DNA from: JADLEX01 sp964586775
GTDB lineage: Bacteria; Lernaellota; Lernaellaia; JACKCT01
DNA length: 7,537 nucleotides
Reading direction: 5' to 3'
Assembly: GCA_964586775.1 (NCBI GenBank)
Contig: CAZPJD010000157.1
Coordinates: forward strand, 1-7,537
Below the pieces are notes generated by a model that saw nothing but the letters and a program-made list of their open reading frames with translations, was not told the origin of the DNA and made no database searches. Position numbers and translations under genes: made by a program. Of the stretch, positions 4,563-7,537 are shown in pieces. Numbering within the stretch: the first letter of the stretch is position 1; each line of letters begins with the position of its first letter.

Positions 4563-7130
4563 ATGGCGTTGCGGCCTTTTTCAATTCACGGTTTTCGTTT
4601 CGGCAACGGTAGTGCTGTGCAAAGGTATTACCTCGCATTTTTCGTACTTGTTTTGCTGGCGGGATCAGCGTTTTTCGCTGGACTTTCAGTCGCCGATAAT
4701 TCCGCCGTGAAAAACCTCCAAGCCGGTGTTGCAGGATCCGCAATCAACGGCGTTCTCCACGTAACCGTTTTCGATCGCAATACGAATTCCCCTCTGTCCG
4801 GCGCGCTTGTTTTGGCCGGAGACGCTCCAGCCCTTGACGGTCACAATTGGGGTTTCACTGACCAAGAGGGCGAAATCGCCCTTACTGGCGCATCGATCGT
4901 CGGGCCGTTGTCGGTCACGTCGGGCGACGACGAACACGCGTGGATCACCCTGATCAATACCGACGCGGACAACGTGGTCCTGTCGCTGGCGCCACGCGTG
5001 GCCATGAACGGCGTCGCAACGCTCAGCGGCGATGTTTCCGGAATGGATGTCGTCAATAACGACGGGTGGTACGACGCGGCGATCGTGATGCCGACCCTGC
5101 GTTTCGAGCAACTGCTGACGTTCGATATCGAGTCCATGCTGGCACCGGACGTCAATCGGTGCGTGGATGTCCCTGTCGTGGGGCAACAGTGCTTCGACGT
5201 TCCCGGCAACATCTACGTCCCCAACCAATGGGAACGGTTTTTTTTCGTGATCCAGATGTGGCTCGACATCACGCCCTACGCGCTTCCGGTCGCCGCGGGA
5301 AACCCCACGCGCCTCTCGGGATTCGCGGGACGCGTGGACAAGACGGCCCTGCTCGACCTGATGTCCGCACCGGACCCGCAAATCGGCGACATGGCCGGTC
5401 TTATCGTGGCCCGAGAGGTGGGGCTCACATCCGAGTTAACTCCGACCGGCGATGCGGTCGTCGATTTTTCCACGACCAACACCGTTTCCATCACAGCGTC
5501 GGCACACGTGGACCACTACCCCGCTGCCGCCGATGTGATCATCGGATCCTTCGCCGATCGCGAACAGCTCGAAGGCGCCGGCGAGATGCTGCTGACCGGG
5601 TTCGAGTACGCGCCGGGCGGCACGGCCTTGGACGTCGATCTGCCGACCATCGATCCGGGAGGCATGATTCCGGCCTACGACCCGCTTTTGGCCGCCATCG
5701 CCCTCGATGCCAATGGCGCGGTTGTCACGCAGGTCGCGCGTGGTCTCGCTTCGCGCAATGACGACGTTGACATGGACACGCCGTTCGCCGTGCTGGTAGG
5801 GCTCGGCCAAGACGAACGATCGTTCACGCTGAGCGATCCGACGACCGCATGGAGTCCCGATGCTGATCTCGTCATCGCGCGGATCATCATGAGCGCCTGG
5901 GCTGACGAGACGCTCTGGGAAATCTACGCGCCGGGTGGGACGACAGACTTGACACTGCCGGAAGTTCCGGCCGGCGTCCGGGCGCCGCTACGAGACCCGC
6001 AATCGGGTGAAAGTTTGGATTTGCTAGCGGGAGTCGCAGCTCTCACGTTCGGCCCGTCGCCCTTTGACTACGACGCCTTTTCGTTCGATCAGATCACGGA
6101 CGAACTCACGCACTATACGTTCAATCGCCTGACGGGTCTGGCCAACCCCTACGTTTTCGTACCAACGACGACCACCACGACGACATCGACCACAACGACG
6201 ACTTCACCGTCCACGACAACGACAAACCCGTCGACGACAACGACAGCGGGGTCCACGACGACCACGACGGAAGGAACAACGACCACGGTGGTGTCCACGA
6301 CGTCGACAACCACCACGACGATCGCCGCCGGCACGGCGCCCACGGTTTCAAACGGATCATTCAATCCCGCCGAGTTCGATTGGACACCAGATTGCGAGAT
6401 TGAAGCCTGTACCTGGTTGGAGTTTTATGTTTGCGACCCGGACAGCGATCTGCTCGGGGCGTATGTCAAGCTCGTCGACGTGCCGTTTTTCCTGTTTCCC
6501 ACGACGGTGGACTGGGATGAACTGATCGCCCCCGGCGACCCGCTCACGGACTGTGATTTCCCGTTCGGACCGGTGCGCATTCCGCTGATCCTTGAGGAAT
6601 GGATGTTCGGCGTGGGAGAGGATTGGTACGACGGCCGGGTGGACATCATAGGGTATGACGCCGCGGGTCACATCGGCAACCGGCTGGAGGACGTCTCTTT
6701 CAGCGTGTACTACGCGCCTGCTACGACGACGACAACTACGACAAGTACGACATCGACCTCCGAGCCCACCACATCGACGACGACAACGACGACGGTAACC
6801 ACAACAACAGAGCCTTCGACTTCGACCTCCGAGCCCAGCACGACGACAACCATCGAGCCGAGTACGACGACGACTTCTTCAACCACTTCGACGACAACAT
6901 TTTCGACCACAACGACGACATCCAGTACGGGAACAACAACGACAACAACGACAACGACGACTTCGAGCGTCAGTTCGACGACCACGACGACTTTCACGAC
7001 GACTCCTGCGACTACTACTACTTGGAACGGGGCGGATGATGACCTAGACAACGAGAATGCCGATGCAGACGATACAACGACGAAAGAGAAATCGTACGAA
7101 ACCAACGACAACGGAGGAAACTGTGGTTAA
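4563..7130 (+). CDS. Exported multidomain protein with two threonine-rich linkers
   Basis: Protein of 855 residues, probably secreted or surface-attached; no enzymatic motif is recognised. A basic N-terminus (R4, R12, R21) precedes a hydrophobic stretch at about 22-41 and a likely signal-peptidase I site after SVA (42-44). Residues about 62-143 resemble a carboxypeptidase-regulatory-like beta domain (VTVFDRNTNSPLSGALVLAG, GFTDQEGEIALTG). Residues about 150-530 form a beta-rich unknown domain with one close Cys pair (C200, C210). Linker 1 is about 535-587. Residues about 590-719 form a small domain with C611, C616, C624 and C664, perhaps Ig-like. Linker 2 is about 720-820. The tail is acidic (GADDDLDNENADADD) and ends GGNCG. 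The linkers suggest an extended, possibly glycosylated stalk. The first ATG after the promoter is used as the start. The 3' end overlaps the next open frame by 8 bp, and the tail could be shortened compared with relatives. Confidence 0.85.
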   Translation: MALRPFSIHGFRFGNGSAVQRYYLAFFVLVLLAGSAFFAGLSVADNSAVKNLQAGVAGSAINGVLHVTVFDRNTNSPLSGALVLAGDAPALDGHNWGFTDQEGEIALTGASIVGPLSVTSGDDEHAWITLINTDADNVVLSLAPRVAMNGVATLSGDVSGMDVVNNDGWYDAAIVMPTLRFEQLLTFDIESMLAPDVNRCVDVPVVGQQCFDVPGNIYVPNQWERFFFVIQMWLDITPYALPVAAGNPTRLSGFAGRVDKTALLDLMSAPDPQIGDMAGLIVAREVGLTSELTPTGDAVVDFSTTNTVSITASAHVDHYPAAADVIIGSFADREQLEGAGEMLLTGFEYAPGGTALDVDLPTIDPGGMIPAYDPLLAAIALDANGAVVTQVARGLASRNDDVDMDTPFAVLVGLGQDERSFTLSDPTTAWSPDADLVIARIIMSAWADETLWEIYAPGGTTDLTLPEVPAGVRAPLRDPQSGESLDLLAGVAALTFGPSPFDYDAFSFDQITDELTHYTFNRLTGLANPYVFVPTTTTTTTSTTTTTSPSTTTTNPSTTTTAGSTTTTTEGTTTTVVSTTSTTTTTIAAGTAPTVSNGSFNPAEFDWTPDCEIEACTWLEFYVCDPDSDLLGAYVKLVDVPFFLFPTTVDWDELIAPGDPLTDCDFPFGPVRIPLILEEWMFGVGEDWYDGRVDIIGYDAAGHIGNRLEDVSFSVYYAPATTTTTTTSTTSTSEPTTSTTTTTTVTTTTEPSTSTSEPSTTTTIEPSTTTTSSTTSTTTFSTTTTTSSTGTTTTTTTTTTSSVSSTTTTTFTTTPATTTTWNGADDDLDNENADADDTTTKEKSYETNDNGGNCG
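6165..6323 (+). repeat. Low-complexity ACN repeat encoding Thr-rich linker 1
   Basis: About 53 codons that are mostly ACG, ACA and ACC (Thr), with scattered Ser, Pro, Gly and Glu (for example NPSTTTTAGSTTTTTEGTTT). Synonymous Thr codons are mixed, so this is not a pure microsatellite, although slippage may have shaped its length. The opposite strand shows a poly-Val frame that is only the shadow of this repeat. Confidence 0.9.
6720..7022 (+). repeat. Low-complexity ACN repeat encoding Thr-rich linker 2
   Basis: About 101 codons dominated by Thr, with punctuating blocks such as STSEPTTSTT, EPSTSTSEPSTTTTIEPS and FSTTTTTSSTG. The EPSTxTSEPST pattern occurs with variation more than once, indicating expansion by unequal exchange or slippage. 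It is roughly twice the length of linker 1 and leads directly into the acidic C-terminal tail. Confidence 0.9.
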
Positions 7131-7537
7131 GAGATTTATGGCAGTATCACCACTGATAAAACACTTTGGTTTGATGGCAAGTCTGTTTGCTCGGGAGTCT
7201 CTTCGACCTATATATCCATTAGCATATAAATTAAAACAAAACACCGTTTTAAAAAATGTCCGATCGAATAGCTCTACTCATTCTATAATTCATAAACTGT
7301 GTTTAATCATGGGAGTACTCATATTGACGACTTGCTTTTCACAAGCAGGACAAAGCGAAAATACTGCAATATTGGACATAATACAAAATAGCCGAGATGG
7401 ACGGCTGCTAGAGTTTTATAAATTAGCCAAAAAAATAGACCCGCAAACTAGTGCAATCGTTAAAACAATACTGAAAACGGATCCTGACCCTGTTCATAAA
7501 TCTAGTGCTTGCGTCATCCTCGGATTATCCGGGAACA
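7123..7537 (+). CDS. Putative lipoprotein with possible HEAT-type repeat, C-terminus outside the window
   Basis: An open frame of 138 codons reaches the right edge without a stop although the DNA is AT-rich, which favours real coding. The GTG at 7123 is chosen because GGAGG (7113-7117) lies 5 nt before it; it overlaps the end of the previous gene by 8 bp in another frame. In-frame ATGs at 7138, 7174 and 7309 are alternatives. A segment around the last of these, HKLCLIMGVLILTTCFSQ, looks like a lipoprotein signal with Cys at codon 71 (L-T-T-C; Thr at -1 is unusual), so the start might lie closer to it. Residues after the Cys (ENTAILDIIQNSRDGRLLEF, YKLAKKIDP) appear helical, and KTDPDPVHKSSACVILGLSGN at the edge resembles a HEAT repeat (DPxPxVRxxAxxxLGxxGN). 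Function unknown. The clear drop in GC compared with the upstream genes suggests foreign origin or an assembly join. Confidence 0.55.
   Translation, partial: MVKRFMAVSPLIKHFGLMASLFARESLRPIYPLAYKLKQNTVLKNVRSNSSTHSIIHKLCLIMGVLILTTCFSQAGQSENTAILDIIQNSRDGRLLEFYKLAKKIDPQTSAIVKTILKTDPDPVHKSSACVILGLSGN
7284..7289 (+). promoter_or_regulatory. Possible -10 element within the AT-rich right end
   Basis: A perfect TATAAT at 7284-7289 lies 19 bp before the in-frame ATG at 7309. It would give a very short leader for a protein starting at the lipoprotein-like segment. No convincing -35 is present at 17 bp (CGATCG at 7261-7266), and a TATAAT by chance is not surprising in AT-rich DNA. Confidence 0.25.

Noticed and set aside
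5066..5761. Plus-strand frame of 231 codons inside the exported-protein gene
   Set aside because: It is an Arg-rich alternative-frame translation of a convincing coding region and has no supporting motif.
6149..6364. Poly-Val frames on the minus strand opposite the first Thr linker (a similar one lies at 6710-7111 opposite the second)
   Set aside because: They are the reverse complement of ACN codon runs and have no independent start signals.
6165..7022. Repeats as a CRISPR array
   Set aside because: The repetition is at the codon level within one continuous frame, with no regular spacers.

Overview
The window reads as a high-GC bacterial chromosome segment with an AT-rich right end (about 38% GC by hand count from 7141 to 7537). 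The large secreted protein has two long threonine-rich linkers and an acidic D/N-rich tail. From memory, this style occurs in environmental deltaproteobacteria-like lineages and related candidate phyla known mainly from metagenomes. That placement is an inference and nothing in the window confirms it.

Left part (1-3065). A small minus-strand gene (1-201) runs off the left edge. It is divergent from an 834-residue fusion protein (561-3065) with an N-terminal XRE-type helix-turn-helix and a DNA methyltransferase whose SAM-binding motif (FDPFMGSGT) and catalytic motif (DPPF) are separated by a long insert with four CxxC pairs. The 359-bp divergent region contains a promoter for each side, a three-copy 12-bp tandem repeat, and a 22-bp imperfect palindrome on the -35 box of the methyltransferase promoter. 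This looks like a self-regulated methyltransferase, possibly an orphaned restriction-modification component.

Middle (3066-4562). A convergent minus-strand reading frame (3083-3499) of unknown function ends 17 bp from the methyltransferase gene. Its 5' side stops at a decayed IS5/IS1182-like element (about 3527-4467). The transposase of that element carries three in-frame stops and has lost its catalytic core by a frame-preserving deletion. The element and a neighbouring deletion may have removed the start of the convergent gene. That gene could once have been a restriction partner, but this rests on position only.

Right part (4480-7537). A consensus-like promoter sits directly on the start codon of an 855-residue exported multidomain protein (signal peptide, carboxypeptidase-regulatory-like beta domain, large unknown beta-rich domain, Thr linker, Cys-containing domain, second Thr linker, acidic tail). 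Its last 8 bp overlap the start of an AT-rich open frame that continues past the window edge. That frame encodes a lipoprotein-like segment and what may be the start of HEAT-type repeats. Both large genes appear to have leaderless promoters.
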